Positions 37,324 to 45,850 of a stretch of 64,000 nt of DNA are shown piece by piece. Positions within the stretch are counted from its first letter, which is position 1, and the number at the start of each line of letters is the position of its first letter. The translations under genes and the position numbers were made by a program. Source of the DNA: Novosphingobium olei (GTDB taxonomy: Bacteria > Pseudomonadota > Alphaproteobacteria > Sphingomonadales > Sphingomonadaceae); assembly GCF_012927405.1 (NCBI RefSeq), contig NZ_JABBGM010000001.1, forward strand, positions 254,001-318,000. Reading direction: 5' to 3'. Below the pieces are notes generated by a model. That model worked only from the letters and a program-made list of their open reading frames with translations. It did not search any database and had not been told where the DNA came from.

Positions 37324-39081
37324 TCAGGCGGCGAGCTGGTAGGGCTCGATCTCGCCGGCAAGGTACAGCTTCTTCGCCTTGGCGCGGCTCAGCTTGCCCG
37401 AGCTGGTGCGCGGCAGCGTGCGCGGCGGCACCAATTCGACCACGCAGTTCATGCCGGTGATCGAACGCACCTTCTCGCGGATCTCGTTGCGCAGCTTCAC
37501 CCGCTCTTCGGGATCGGACACGCGGCAGTGGACCAGCACGGCGGGTGCTTCCTCGCCATTCTCGGTCTCGACCGAGAACGCGGCGATGTCGCCCTGGTGG
37601 AAGCCCGGCAGCTGTTCCACGGCCCACTCGATATCCTGCGGCCAGTGGTTCTTGCCGTTGATGATGATCATGTCCTTGGCCCGGCCGACGATGAACAGGT
37701 AGCCGCCTTCGTTGACGTAACCCATGTCACCGGTGTCGAGCCAGCCGTCGACCATGCAGGCCTCGGTCGCTTCGGGATCGCGGAAGTACGAGTGCATGAC
37801 CGAGCTGCCCCGGCACCACACCTTGCCGATGTGGTGGTGGGCAAGGATCTCGCCGTTCTCGCCGCGCACTTCCACTTCCATGCCGCGCACCGGAACGCCA
37901 CAGTTGACGATGGCGCGGTAGCGGGCAGGGCGGGACAGGTCGCGCGGGGTGCCCGACAGGCGCTCTTCCTCGACCAGTTCGACGCGGATGCCTTCGCCCG
38001 GCGGCATGATGGTGACGGCCAGCGTCGCTTCGGCAAGGCCGTAGCTCGGCAGGAAGGCGCTCGCCTTGAACCCGGCGCCGGCAAAGGCATTGACAAAGCC
38101 CTGCATCACGTCGGGGCGGATCATGTCCGCGCCGTTGCCCGCCACGCGCCAGCGCGAAAGGTCGAAGCGTTCGGCCACATTGGTCTGGCTCGAGATGCGG
38201 CGCGCGCAGATGTCATAGCCGAAGGTGGGGGAGTAGGAGAGCGTCGTGCCCTGGTTGCGGCTGATGAGGTCGAGCCAGGCCAGTGGACGGCGGGCGAAGT
38301 CCTCGGTCTTGAGATAGTCGACCGAAACCTGGTTGGCGATCGGCGAGAGGAAGCAGCCGACGAGGCCCATGTCGTGATACCACGGCAGCCAGCTGACGCA
38401 CCGGTCGCCGACATCGATCTCCATGCCGTGCGAATGGCCGGCCAGGTTGGCCATCAGCGCGCGATGGGTCACGGCTACGCCATGGGGGAAGCGGGTCGAA
38501 CCGCTCGAATACTGCAGATAGCTGATCGCGTCGGGATCGGGCGTCGGCAGCGGCGCATCGCTGGGGGCGACAGCATCGAATTCGGCCCACGACAGGCCGG
38601 GGCAGCCCTGCCGCGCGGCGGCGGCGGCGCACATCTCGGCGATCTCGCCGGGATAGACCAGCATCCTGGGGTCAGAGCTGCCGAGCTGGACGGCCAGCTG
38701 ATCGATGTAGTTTTCCTTGCCGCCGAAGCTTGTCGGCAGCGGCAGCGGCACCGGCCAGGCGCCCGCATACATCGCCCCGCAGAACAGCGCGGCAAATTCG
38801 GGGCCGGTCTCGGCGATCAGCGCGACGCGGTCGCCCGGCTGCACGCCGTGGGCGATCAGGCGGTGCGCGGCGACCAGCGCATCGGCGCGCAGTTCGCTGA
38901 ACGGATAGACGCGGGCAAGTTGTCCACGCGGATCGTGGAAGTTGAATCCGCGTTCTCCATTCGCCGCATAGTCGAGCGCCTCGCAAAAGGTGTCGAAGTC
39001 GGCGTAACGGCGCGGCTGCGCATCGTCGTTGGGAGTCGGAATAAGGGCCGCCTTCTCGGCGACGGAACCTTGAACGGTCAT
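37324..39081 (-). CDS. Fatty-acyl-AMP ligase (FAAL)
   Basis: This 585-residue ANL enzyme is of the FAAL type, which adenylates fatty acids and passes them to an acyl carrier protein instead of CoA. Typical elements are FSELRADALVAAHRLIAHGV, VPLPLPTSFGGKENYIDQL, LQYSSGSTRFPHGVAVTHRA, SWLPWYHDMGLVG, SYSPTFGYDI and LPSYGLAEATLAVTIM. The C-terminus shows VGRAKDMIIINGKNHWPQDIE and TLPRTSSGKLSRAKAKK with the catalytic lysine. The ATG at 39081 has GGGG upstream. No ACP or PKS gene is adjacent, so the acceptor pathway is unknown. It is divergent from recX. Confidence 0.9.
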   Translation of the reverse strand: MTVQGSVAEKAALIPTPNDDAQPRRYADFDTFCEALDYAANGERGFNFHDPRGQLARVYPFSELRADALVAAHRLIAHGVQPGDRVALIAETGPEFAALFCGAMYAGAWPVPLPLPTSFGGKENYIDQLAVQLGSSDPRMLVYPGEIAEMCAAAAARQGCPGLSWAEFDAVAPSDAPLPTPDPDAISYLQYSSGSTRFPHGVAVTHRALMANLAGHSHGMEIDVGDRCVSWLPWYHDMGLVGCFLSPIANQVSVDYLKTEDFARRPLAWLDLISRNQGTTLSYSPTFGYDICARRISSQTNVAERFDLSRWRVAGNGADMIRPDVMQGFVNAFAGAGFKASAFLPSYGLAEATLAVTIMPPGEGIRVELVEEERLSGTPRDLSRPARYRAIVNCGVPVRGMEVEVRGENGEILAHHHIGKVWCRGSSVMHSYFRDPEATEACMVDGWLDTGDMGYVNEGGYLFIVGRAKDMIIINGKNHWPQDIEWAVEQLPGFHQGDIAAFSVETENGEEAPAVLVHCRVSDPEERVKLRNEIREKVRSITGMNCVVELVPPRTLPRTSSGKLSRAKAKKLYLAGEIEPYQLAA

Positions 39082-39230
39082 GCGATACCCCGAATTCTTG
39101 TCGTTACCTTGCGAACCCTCTCTGCGCTCGCAGGTGAATGGTCCATGACTGTCTTCACCCGCCATCGCGCGCATCGGCGGCATCGGCAGGCACCGTTCTC
39201 ATTTAGTGCGGACTGTGGCACGAATATGGC

Positions 39231-39815
39231 GTGGATGAAGGCACCCCCTCCTCGCAGCGCCCCGATCGGTCGGCCAGGCGCGCCCCGCGCCCGCTCGATG
39301 CCGCCCGGCTTGACGAACTCGCGCTGGCCTATGTCGCCCGGTTCGCCACCAGCGCGGGCAAGCTGGCCGATTACCTCAAGCGCAAGCTGCGCGAACGGGG
39401 GTGGGAAGGGGAGGAAGCGCCCGACGTTGCCGCCATCGTGGCGCGGATGGTGGCGCTGCGCTATGTCGACGATGCCGTCTTTGCCCGCGCCAAGGGGCAG
39501 GGCCTGCTGCGCCGAGGCTATGGCGCGCGGCGGATCGGGCAGGCGCTGGGCGCGGCCGGAATCGGCGAAGGGCTTCGCGATGATGGGCTCGGCTCGGCGC
39601 GCGAACGGCGCGAAGCCGCGCTGGTCATGGCGCGCAAGCGGCGGTTCGGGCCGTTCGGGCGCGATTCAGGCGGGGGGCGCCACGATCCCGCCGCGCGCGA
39701 AAAGCAGGTGGCGGCCATGCTGCGCGCCGGCCACCCCCTTGCCAGCGCGCGGGCCATGGTCGATGCTCGCACCATCGAAGAAGCGGAAAGTTGGGTTGAT
39801 GAAGATTTCGACTAG
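39231..39815 (+). CDS. recX: Regulatory protein RecX
   Basis: This 194-residue protein shows the RecX pattern of helical repeats: LALAYVARFATSAGKLADYLKRKL, VAAIVARMVALRYVDDAVFAR, and LRRGYGARRIGQALGAAGI. RecX inhibits RecA filament extension. The start is a GTG at 39231 in the 149-bp gap after the divergent FAAL gene. recA is not in the window. Its end overlaps the DUF192 gene by 17 bases. Confidence 0.83.
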   Translation: MDEGTPSSQRPDRSARRAPRPLDAARLDELALAYVARFATSAGKLADYLKRKLRERGWEGEEAPDVAAIVARMVALRYVDDAVFARAKGQGLLRRGYGARRIGQALGAAGIGEGLRDDGLGSARERREAALVMARKRRFGPFGRDSGGGRHDPAAREKQVAAMLRAGHPLASARAMVDARTIEEAESWVDEDFD

Positions 39816-40329
39816 GTTCGTGTCACTGGCGCTTGTCGCCGGGATTGCCGGCGCGCTGGCGGCCTGTTCGCCCGCCGATGCGCGGCAGGGCGCGGCCAAG
39901 GCCGTGGCCGCAGCGCCCGCATCGGCACCCGATGGGGCGACGCAAAAGGTCAGCGCCGCCGGGCTCAAGGTCATCCCGCTGACCGCAGTGACGGCCGCAG
40001 GGCGCCATGCCTTCACCGTCGAAGTCGCCGAAACCCTGCCGCAGCAGGAACGCGGGCTGATGTTCCGCAAGGTGATGGGCGCGGACGAAGGCATGATCTT
40101 TCCTTACGATCCGCCGCAGCGCGTGGCCTTCTGGATGAAGAACACGATCCTTCCGCTCGACATCATCTTCATCGGTCCGGACCACCGCGTGATCAACATC
40201 GCCGCCGATGCGGTGCCCTATGACCTGACCCCGCTGCCCGCCGACGCGCCGGCTGCCGCCGTGCTGGAGCTGAACGCCGGGCGTGCGAAGGAACTCGGCA
40301 TCGGGCCCGGCACGCTGGTGGAATGGTAA
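39799..40329 (+). CDS. DUF192 lipoprotein
   Basis: This 176-residue protein has a lipoprotein signal with the lipobox LAAC (cysteine at residue 23). The mature part is a DUF192 domain: VEVAETLPQQERGLMFRK, GMIFPYDPPQRVAFWMKNTILPLDIIFI, and ending ELNAGRAKELGIGPGTLV. The family is of unknown function; members are periplasmic or membrane-tethered. The ATG at 39799 overlaps the recX end by 17 bases, so the two are probably co-transcribed. Confidence 0.87.
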   Translation: MKISTRFVSLALVAGIAGALAACSPADARQGAAKAVAAAPASAPDGATQKVSAAGLKVIPLTAVTAAGRHAFTVEVAETLPQQERGLMFRKVMGADEGMIFPYDPPQRVAFWMKNTILPLDIIFIGPDHRVINIAADAVPYDLTPLPADAPAAAVLELNAGRAKELGIGPGTLVEW

Positions 40330-40426
40330 GCGGAATGGCAAGCGCGGCGCTCGTGCCGGTTAAGGGTGGCATAGGGCGCATCCTGCGCTTGCCGACTCCC
40401 CCCGTTCGCGGCTAAGCGCAGGGCCC

Positions 40427-40852
40427 ATGAGCATCCTCGGCAAGATCTTCACCTGGTGGGACGGCGCCACCTTCGGCACCATGCTCGACAGCGCGCGCAA
40501 TGGCGAGCAGGTCGGCACCGACGCACAGGGCAACAAGTACTACCGCGCGAAGAAGCCCTATCCCAAGGGCCACCCCTTCGCCGGCCGCGAACGCCGCTGG
40601 GTGATCTACAACGGCCCGAACGATGCCAGCCGCGTGCCGGCCGAATGGCACGGCTGGCTGCACGGCAGCTTCGACGGCGTGCCCGAAAGCAACCTGCCGC
40701 CGCCGCGCATCTGGGAAGTGGACTACACCCCCAACGCCACCGGCACGTCGGCCGCCTATCGCCCGCAGGGCGCGCTCGAGCGCGGCGGCAAGCGCGCTGC
40801 GGCCACCGGCGACTACGAAGCCTGGTCTCCCGAAGCGTCGCCAGAAGCCTGA
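40427..40852 (+). CDS. NADH:ubiquinone oxidoreductase subunit, NDUFA12 family
   Basis: This 141-residue protein belongs to the family of the mitochondrial complex I accessory subunit NDUFA12, which alphaproteobacteria share. Visible features are IFTWWDGATFGT, GNKYYRAKKPYPKGHP, RRWVIYNGPNDASRVPAEWHGWLHG, and the proline-rich end. It stabilises complex I in the inner membrane. The start is the ATG at 40427. The stop and the next start share one base (TGATG). Confidence 0.9.
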   Translation: MSILGKIFTWWDGATFGTMLDSARNGEQVGTDAQGNKYYRAKKPYPKGHPFAGRERRWVIYNGPNDASRVPAEWHGWLHGSFDGVPESNLPPPRIWEVDYTPNATGTSAAYRPQGALERGGKRAAATGDYEAWSPEASPEA

Positions 40853-41475
40853 TGTTCCGCGCCGCCAAGCCGGCATTCGTGCTGCTGCTCGGCGCGGCGG
40901 TGGTTTCCGGGTGCAAGGGCCAGGAAGAGGCCGCCCCTCCGCCCGAAGCGACGCAGACCGCGGGTCCTGCGGCATCTGCCAGCGGCGTGGTCGAAAGCGA
41001 ATACGGCACCCCGGTCAAGGACCGCGTGGCAACGCTCGGCTTCCTCAACAAGCGCAACAACATCACCCAGGACCTGGTCCTGCGCACCGGCGAATCGCGC
41101 CGCATCGGCAATGCCATCGTCCGGCTCGCCACTTGCGAGAAGACCGCGCCGTGGGAAGACCCGCCCGAAACCGGCGCGTTCGTCCAGCTCTATGTCGAAG
41201 AGCGCGCGACCACCCAGGAAAAGCTCAGCTGGAAGAAGGTCTTCTCGGGCTGGCTGTTCCGCAATTCGCCCTCGCTCAACGTGGTCCAGCACCCGGTCTA
41301 TGACGTGTGGGTCAAGGACTGCGCGATGAAGTTCCCGGGCGAGGAGGACAGTCCCGCCGCGCCCGCATCGTCGAGCAGCGCGGCAAAGCCCTCGGGCACG
41401 CCCGCCCCGTCGGCAAAGCCCGCCGCGCCGGCGGCGGATGAAGACGCACCGGCCGAAGAACCGCCGCCCGCGTAA
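40852..41475 (+). CDS. DUF2155 lipoprotein
   Basis: This 207-residue protein has a lipoprotein-type signal with VVSGCKGQ. The DUF2155 domain covers about residues 65-160: LGFLNKRNNITQDLVLRTGES, IVRLATCEKTAPWEDPPETGAFVQLY, and FSGWLFRNSPSLNVVQHPVYDVWVKDC. After residue 160 the tail is Ala/Pro/Ser-rich and low in complexity. DUF2155 genes sit near NDUFA12 and aat in many alphaproteobacteria. Its last 178 bases lie antisense to the end of aat. Confidence 0.88.
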   Translation: MFRAAKPAFVLLLGAAVVSGCKGQEEAAPPPEATQTAGPAASASGVVESEYGTPVKDRVATLGFLNKRNNITQDLVLRTGESRRIGNAIVRLATCEKTAPWEDPPETGAFVQLYVEERATTQEKLSWKKVFSGWLFRNSPSLNVVQHPVYDVWVKDCAMKFPGEEDSPAAPASSSSAAKPSGTPAPSAKPAAPAADEDAPAEEPPPA

Positions 41476-42080
41476 GGCCGGCCCAGCGCCTGCGCCAGCA
41501 GGGCGGTGTACTGCGACTGCGGGATCTCCACCGCGCCCAGCGACATCAGGTGCGGCGTGGAAAACTGGCAGTCGAGCAGTTCCATGCCCGAACGCCGCAT
41601 CGCCGCGACCAGCCAGGCGAGCGCCACCTTCGACGCATCGGCCACCCGGCTGAACATGCTTTCGCCGCAGAACACGCGGCCGAAGCCCACGCCATAGAGT
41701 CCGCCGACCAGCTGCAACCGGCCATCTTCGCCCGCCACCCAGCTTTCGATCGAGTGGGCATGGCCCAGGCGGTGCAATTCGCGATAGCTTTCGCGGATGC
41801 GGCGGCTGATCCAGCTGTCGTCGGCCCCTTCGCGCGGCGCGGCGCAGGCATCGATCACGGCATCGAACGCGGCGTTGCAGGTGACGGTGAAGCGCCCGCG
41901 CCGCAGCGTGCGGGCGAGCGATTTCGACAGGTGGAAGCCTTCAAGCGGCAGGATCGCGCGCTGGCGCGGTTCGACCCAATAGATTTCGGGATCGTCGCGG
42001 CTGTCCGACATCGGGAAGATGCCGGCCCGGTAGGCCCTGAGCAGCAGCTCGGGCGGGATGATCGGGTCCTCGCGGGCCAT
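41298..42080 (-). CDS. aat: Leucyl/phenylalanyl-tRNA-protein transferase
   Basis: This 260-residue enzyme adds Leu or Phe from aminoacyl-tRNA to N-terminal Arg or Lys of proteins, marking them for ClpS/ClpAP degradation (N-degron pathway). The family pattern is complete: PELLLRAYRAGIFPM, IYWVEPRQRAILPLEGFHLSK, and GGLYGVGFGRVFCGESMFSR followed by LLDCQFSTPHLMSLG. The core ends near residue 204. The remaining Gly/Ser/Ala-rich tail is encoded entirely on the strand opposite to the DUF2155 tail, so it may be a drift product without function. Confidence 0.92.
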   Translation of the reverse strand: MAREDPIIPPELLLRAYRAGIFPMSDSRDDPEIYWVEPRQRAILPLEGFHLSKSLARTLRRGRFTVTCNAAFDAVIDACAAPREGADDSWISRRIRESYRELHRLGHAHSIESWVAGEDGRLQLVGGLYGVGFGRVFCGESMFSRVADASKVALAWLVAAMRRSGMELLDCQFSTPHLMSLGAVEIPQSQYTALLAQALGRPYAGGGSSAGASSSAAGAAGFADGAGVPEGFAALLDDAGAAGLSSSPGNFIAQSLTHTS

Positions 42081-42149
42081 ATCTTACATTTATCGTTGTC
42101 AGCCGGTTGCATCGCCTGCGTCAAGCCACTAAGGGCGCGTCTCCGGCAC

Positions 42150-42225
42150 AGGAGTGTAGCTCAGTTGGTAGAGCATCGGTCTCCAAAACCGAGGGCCGTG
42201 GGTTCGAGTCCCCCCACTCCTGCCA
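42150..42225 (+). tRNA. tRNA-Trp (anticodon CCA)
   Basis: A 76-base cloverleaf is visible. The acceptor stem AGGAGTG pairs with CACTCCT, followed by G and the encoded CCA end at 42223-42225. The D-loop contains AGCTCAGTTGGTAGAGC. The anticodon arm is CGGTCTCCAAAACCG with CCA as the anticodon. The T-arm contains GGTTCGAGTCC. It lies upstream of secE, a common arrangement in proteobacteria. Confidence 0.97.
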
Positions 42226-42547
42226 TTGCCGGAACCAGCGCTGCCGCAACGACCGCCTGAGCGGCGTTGCGGCAAGCCGCCGCCGATTTTTCATCCATCA
42301 TCGTGTTCCGGCGCCCGGCAGCATCGTGCGCAGCGTGGCGCCTGCGCCTCGCGGGGCAGGCCTTGCGCCAGTCGTAGGGCAAAGCGCGCAGGTCCTTGCC
42401 ATCCTTGGCGCTTGCGACTAAATGACCAGCACTTTCCGACATCGGAACATCGCCAAGCCCCTCCCGGACATGTCCGGGGCGGCGATGTCCCCTAGGCGGA
42501 AGGCGTGACCCATTCTTCAGGCAAGCGAAGGCGAGACGGGACAAGCG
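42226..42547. other. 322-bp intergenic region between tRNA-Trp and secE
   Basis: This region holds a strong hairpin at 42242-42274 (TGCCGCAACG paired with CGTTGCGGCA plus an inner CCGC/GCGG stem). A T run at 42283-42287 lies some bases after it, so it may end the tRNA transcript. A perfect 16-bp palindrome, CCCGGACATGTCCGGG, is at 42463-42478 in the secE leader. No gene is visible. Confidence 0.55.
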
Positions 42548-42742
42548 ATGGCCAAGACCACACCCGGCGAATTCATGAACCAGGTCCGCGCCGAAGCGCG
42601 CAAGGTCGTATGGCCGACCCGGCAGGAAACGATCACCACCGCGATCTTCGTGGCCGTGATGATGGTGATCCTGTCGGTGCTGTTCCTCGGCATCGACACG
42701 GTGTTCGGCTTCATCGTGCAGTGGCTGCTGTCGCTCGCCTGA
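42548..42742 (+). CDS. secE: Preprotein translocase subunit SecE
   Basis: This 64-residue protein has the SecE helix plus one transmembrane segment: GEFMNQVRAEARKVVWPTRQET followed by a hydrophobic stretch (about residues 32-60). It is the short form with a single membrane span. SecE forms the translocon with SecY and SecG. It is 26 bases upstream of nusG, the conserved order. Confidence 0.95.
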   Translation: MAKTTPGEFMNQVRAEARKVVWPTRQETITTAIFVAVMMVILSVLFLGIDTVFGFIVQWLLSLA

Positions 42743-42767
42743 CCCGGTAGAGATCCAAGGAAACGAC

Positions 42768-43304
42768 ATGGCCCGCTGGTACATCATCCACGCCTATTCC
42801 GGCTTTGAGAACAAGGTTCGCGAATCGATCATCTCGGAAGCCGAGCGCATGGGGCTTTCGCAGCTAGTCGAATCGGTCGAAGTGCCGACCGAGACCGTCA
42901 CCGAGGTGAAGCGCGGCAAGAAGGTCGCCGTCGAGCGCAAGTTCATGCCCGGCTACGTCCTCGCCAAGCTGACGATGAACGACGACATCTACCACCTCGT
43001 CAAGAACACCCCCAAGGTGACCGGCTTCCTGGGCAACAACAACAAGCCGCAGCCGATCTCCGAAAAGGAAGCCGCCCGTTACTTCGGCGCGCGCGAGCAG
43101 GCCGCCGCCGAGCCGCGCAAGCATGTCGCGGTCGACTACGAGATCGGCGATTCGGTCAAGGTCAACGCCGGCCCGTTCGCTTCGTTCAACGGCACCGTCG
43201 AGGAGCTGGACTTCGAGAAGCAGCGCGTGAAGGTTGCCGTGTCGATCTTCGGCCGCGCCACCCCGGTGGAGCTGAGCTTCGAGGAAGTCGAGCTCGTCAA
43301 GTAA
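42768..43304 (+). CDS. nusG: Transcription termination/antitermination factor NusG
   Basis: This 178-residue protein starts MARWYIIHAYSGFENKV and has the NGN domain (ERKFMPGYVLAKLTMNDDIYHLVKNTPKVTGFLG). A KOW domain follows near the C-terminus (GDSVKVNAGPFASFNGTVEELDFEKQRVKV). It binds RNA polymerase and connects it to Rho or the ribosome. The ribosomal protein genes do not follow directly, because a glycosyltransferase gene in reverse is placed in between. Confidence 0.97.
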   Translation: MARWYIIHAYSGFENKVRESIISEAERMGLSQLVESVEVPTETVTEVKRGKKVAVERKFMPGYVLAKLTMNDDIYHLVKNTPKVTGFLGNNNKPQPISEKEAARYFGAREQAAAEPRKHVAVDYEIGDSVKVNAGPFASFNGTVEELDFEKQRVKVAVSIFGRATPVELSFEEVELVK

Positions 43305-43312
43305 GCGCGCAC

Positions 43313-43343
43313 GGCGCGGGCGGGTTCAGGCCCGCCCCGCGCC
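43313..43343. terminator. GC-rich hairpin between nusG and the reverse glycosyltransferase gene
   Basis: GGCGCGGGCGGG (43313-43324) pairs with CCCGCCCCGCGCC (43331-43343) with a 6-base loop. It contains the stop codon of the minus-strand gene and lacks a T run, so it may only attenuate. It lies between two convergent transcripts. Confidence 0.4.
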
Positions 43344-44423
43344 CGCCGCTGCATAGAGTTCGGCGGTGCGGCGGGCGATGTCCGCCCACGACAAGTCGCC
43401 CGTGCGGCGAGCGTGCACCGCCCGTTCCAGCGTTTGCAGCAGGTCCGGTTCTTCGAACAGCCGCCGCCCTGCTTCAGCCAGCGCGGGCACATCGCCCGAC
43501 GGCACCATCAGCCCCCCATCCTGCACCGCTTCGGCCAGCGCCCCGACGCGCGTGGCGATCACCGGACGGCCCGCGCCATAGGTGCTGGCGATGACGCCGC
43601 TTTGCGTGGCATCGCGATAGGGCAGCACCGCTGCGGCCGAGCCGGCGACAAGGCGTTCCAGTTCATCCTGTTCGATCCGCCCCGGCATTCGCGTGATGTT
43701 GGGAGCAGCGGCCATGCGCGCGGCAAGGCGCGTGGCTTCGGGCCCGGCGCCGGCGACGAGCAGCTGGACAGGCACGCCCTGGGCCAGCCACAGGTCGTTG
43801 GCATCGAGCAGTTCGGCGAGCCCCTTGTAGGCTTCCATCCGGCCGAAGAAGATCAGGCGGCGCGGATCGGGCGCGGTGGGCGCCATTGCGGCGCCGTGGC
43901 GGCCGAAGTGCAGGACGCCGTGCGGGATCACCGCGATCCGGTCGCGCCGGGGCCCGGTGCCGGCAAGATCATCGACCAGGCTTTCGCCATGGACGATCAG
44001 GCGGTCGCTCGCCGCGCGCAGGGTGGCATAGGCGCGAGCGAAGGTGCGGGCGGCCTTGTCGTCGTTGCCGCTGTGGGGCAGCGGATCGTGCACCGTGGTG
44101 ACGAACGGCAGCTTGCCGCGCAGCAGCCGGGCGAGTTGCGCCATCGAGCGCGTGGGGTGTTCCTGGACATGGACCACGTCGGGGCGGAAACGGGCGATGT
44201 GCCGGGCGCAGAGCGCCGCGATCACCGGCTGCAGCGGGGCAAGGTGATGCGGCACGATGTGCAGCGTGAGGCGGCGGCGCAGCCATTCGAGCGATTCGGG
44301 CCGGATCTGGCGGCCGCTGTTGCGGCGGCTGAGCACCAGCATCACATCGTGCCGTTCGGCCAGCGCGACCGCGAGGCTGGCCGCGTAGTCGGCATGGTGC
44401 GTGGCGATCAGGGCAATGCGCAT
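43326..44423 (-). CDS. Glycosyltransferase family 4, inserted between nusG and rplK
   Basis: This 365-residue GT-B enzyme is of GT4 type. The N-terminus starts MRIALIATHHADYAASLAVAL. FRPDVVHVQEHPTRSMAQLA, VTTVHDPLPH and VIPHGVLHFGRHGAA are in the middle, and the donor-site region LIFFGRMEAYKGLAELLDAN, LPYRDATQSGVIASTYGAGRPVIA follows. The substrate is unknown. It lies on the opposite strand between nusG and rplK, which are usually adjacent. Composition is similar to its neighbours, so the insertion looks old. Confidence 0.88.
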   Translation of the reverse strand: MRIALIATHHADYAASLAVALAERHDVMLVLSRRNSGRQIRPESLEWLRRRLTLHIVPHHLAPLQPVIAALCARHIARFRPDVVHVQEHPTRSMAQLARLLRGKLPFVTTVHDPLPHSGNDDKAARTFARAYATLRAASDRLIVHGESLVDDLAGTGPRRDRIAVIPHGVLHFGRHGAAMAPTAPDPRRLIFFGRMEAYKGLAELLDANDLWLAQGVPVQLLVAGAGPEATRLAARMAAAPNITRMPGRIEQDELERLVAGSAAAVLPYRDATQSGVIASTYGAGRPVIATRVGALAEAVQDGGLMVPSGDVPALAEAGRRLFEEPDLLQTLERAVHARRTGDLSWADIARRTAELYAAAGAGRA

Positions 44424-44519
44424 CGCGCGCCGGTATCAGGTTCGCGATGACGCGCAAAGCGGCTGTGCGCTTGCGTTTGCGGGACGATGCCGGTAAGGGG
44501 CCAGCCTTCGTACGGATTC

Positions 44520-44603
44520 CCCGCCGGGGCGTCCGCGCGATTCCGCGCGGAAGAGGGGCATTGCTTCTCGCCTGACCGCTCACTCTGAGCCCGCCTTGCG
44601 GGC
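44520..44603. promoter_or_regulatory. Structured leader upstream of rplK
   Basis: Two hairpins precede the L11 gene: CCGCGCGATTCCGCGCGG around 44535 and GCCCGCCTTGCGGGC at 44589-44603. In many bacteria L1 binds the leader of this operon to repress it. I cannot recognise the L1 target with certainty here, so this is a candidate only. Confidence 0.4.
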
Positions 44604-44625
44604 GACAGGAAGAAAGGAGGCCCCT

Positions 44626-45057
44626 GTGGCCAAGAAGATTGAAGGCTATATCAAGCTGCAGGTTTCTGCAGGCGAAGCCAAGCCCGCGCCGCCGATCGGC
44701 CCGGCGCTGGGTCAGCGCGGCGTCAACATCATGGAATTCTGCAAGCAGTTCAACGCTGCCACGCAGGAAGTCGAGAAGGGCACGCCGCTTCCGACCGTGA
44801 TCACCGTCTACGCCGACCGTTCGTTCACGTTCGTGACCAAGACCCCGCCCGCCACCTTCTTCATCAAGAAGGCCGCCGGCATCAAGTCCGGTTCGAAGAC
44901 CCCGGGCAAGGCTTCGGGTGGCACGATCAAGCGCTCGCAGCTCGCCGAGATCGCCCAGGCCAAGATGAAGGACCTGAACGCGAACGACATCGAACAGGCC
45001 ACCAAGATCATCGAGGGTTCTGCCCGTTCGATGGGCCTTGAAGTGGTGGAGGGCTGA
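44626..45057 (+). CDS. rplK: 50S ribosomal protein L11
   Basis: This 143-residue protein starts with a GTG ([20 protein letters not shown]) preceded by AAAGGAGG, a strong ribosome site. It shows [22 protein letters not shown] and [19 protein letters not shown], standard for L11. It binds 23S rRNA at the GTPase centre. It is four bases from rplA. Confidence 0.97.
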   Translation: MAKKIEGYIKLQVSAGEAKPAPPIGPALGQRGVNIMEFCKQFNAATQEVEKGTPLPTVITVYADRSFTFVTKTPPATFFIKKAAGIKSGSKTPGKASGGTIKRSQLAEIAQAKMKDLNANDIEQATKIIEGSARSMGLEVVEG

Positions 45058-45061
45058 GACC

Positions 45062-45763
45062 ATGGCTACCCAGACCAAGAAGCAGAAGGCGCTGGCCGCC
45101 AAGCTCGGTGACAACCAGAAGCTGCACGGCATCGACGAAGCGATCCAGCTCCTGAAGGACCTCGGCACCGCCAAGTTCGACCAGACCCTGGAAATCGCGC
45201 TGAACCTCGGCGTCGATCCGCGCCACGCCGACCAGATGGTCCGCGGCATGGTCACGCTGCCTTCGGGCACCGGCAAGGACGTGAAGGTTGCCGTGTTCGC
45301 CCGTGGCGACAAGGCTGAAGCCGCGCTGGCCGCCGGTGCCGACAAGGTTGGCGCCGAAGACCTGCTCGAGGACATGCAGAACGGCAACCTCGACTATGGC
45401 CGCGTGATCGCGACGCCCGACATGATGGGCATCGTCGGCCGCCTCGGCAAGGTGCTGGGCCCCAAGGGTCTGATGCCGAACCCGAAGCTGGGCACCGTCA
45501 CCCCGAACGTCGCCGATGCGGTCAAGGCTGCCAAGAGCGGCCAGATCGAATTCCGCGTCGAAAAGGCCGGCATCATCCACGGCGGCATCGGCAAGCTCTC
45601 GTTCTCGAACGAAGCGCTGCGCGCCAACTTCGACGCGTTCGTCGACGCGATCGTCAAGGCGAAGCCCGCCGGCGCCAAGGGCAAGTACGTCCGCAAGGTC
45701 GGCCTGTCCTCGTCGATGGGCCCGGGCATCAAGGTTGACCTGACGGAAGTGCAGGGCGCCTGA
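45062..45763 (+). CDS. rplA: 50S ribosomal protein L1
   Basis: This 233-residue protein shows the L1 pattern: [57 protein letters not shown], and [19 protein letters not shown]1 forms the ribosomal stalk at the E site and can repress its own operon. A strong terminator follows, and the rplJ-rplL genes are not adjacent downstream as they are in many genomes. Confidence 0.97.
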   Translation: MATQTKKQKALAAKLGDNQKLHGIDEAIQLLKDLGTAKFDQTLEIALNLGVDPRHADQMVRGMVTLPSGTGKDVKVAVFARGDKAEAALAAGADKVGAEDLLEDMQNGNLDYGRVIATPDMMGIVGRLGKVLGPKGLMPNPKLGTVTPNVADAVKAAKSGQIEFRVEKAGIIHGGIGKLSFSNEALRANFDAFVDAIVKAKPAGAKGKYVRKVGLSSSMGPGIKVDLTEVQGA

Positions 45764-45792
45764 TCGCCAGACCTGTTCAAGGCACAGACAAC

Positions 45793-45830
45793 AAGGGCCG
45801 GGAAGAGCGATCTTCCCGGCCCTTTTGTTT
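45793..45830 (+). terminator. Rho-independent terminator after rplA
   Basis: A 14-bp perfect stem pairs 45793-45806 (AAGGGCCGGGAAGA) with 45811-45824. The loop is the tetraloop GCGA, and TTTTGTTT follows. It ends the rplK-rplA transcript and lies 20 bases from the end of the convergent molybdoenzyme gene. Confidence 0.9.
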
Positions 45831-45850
45831 GGCTCGCTCAGGCTTGAACC

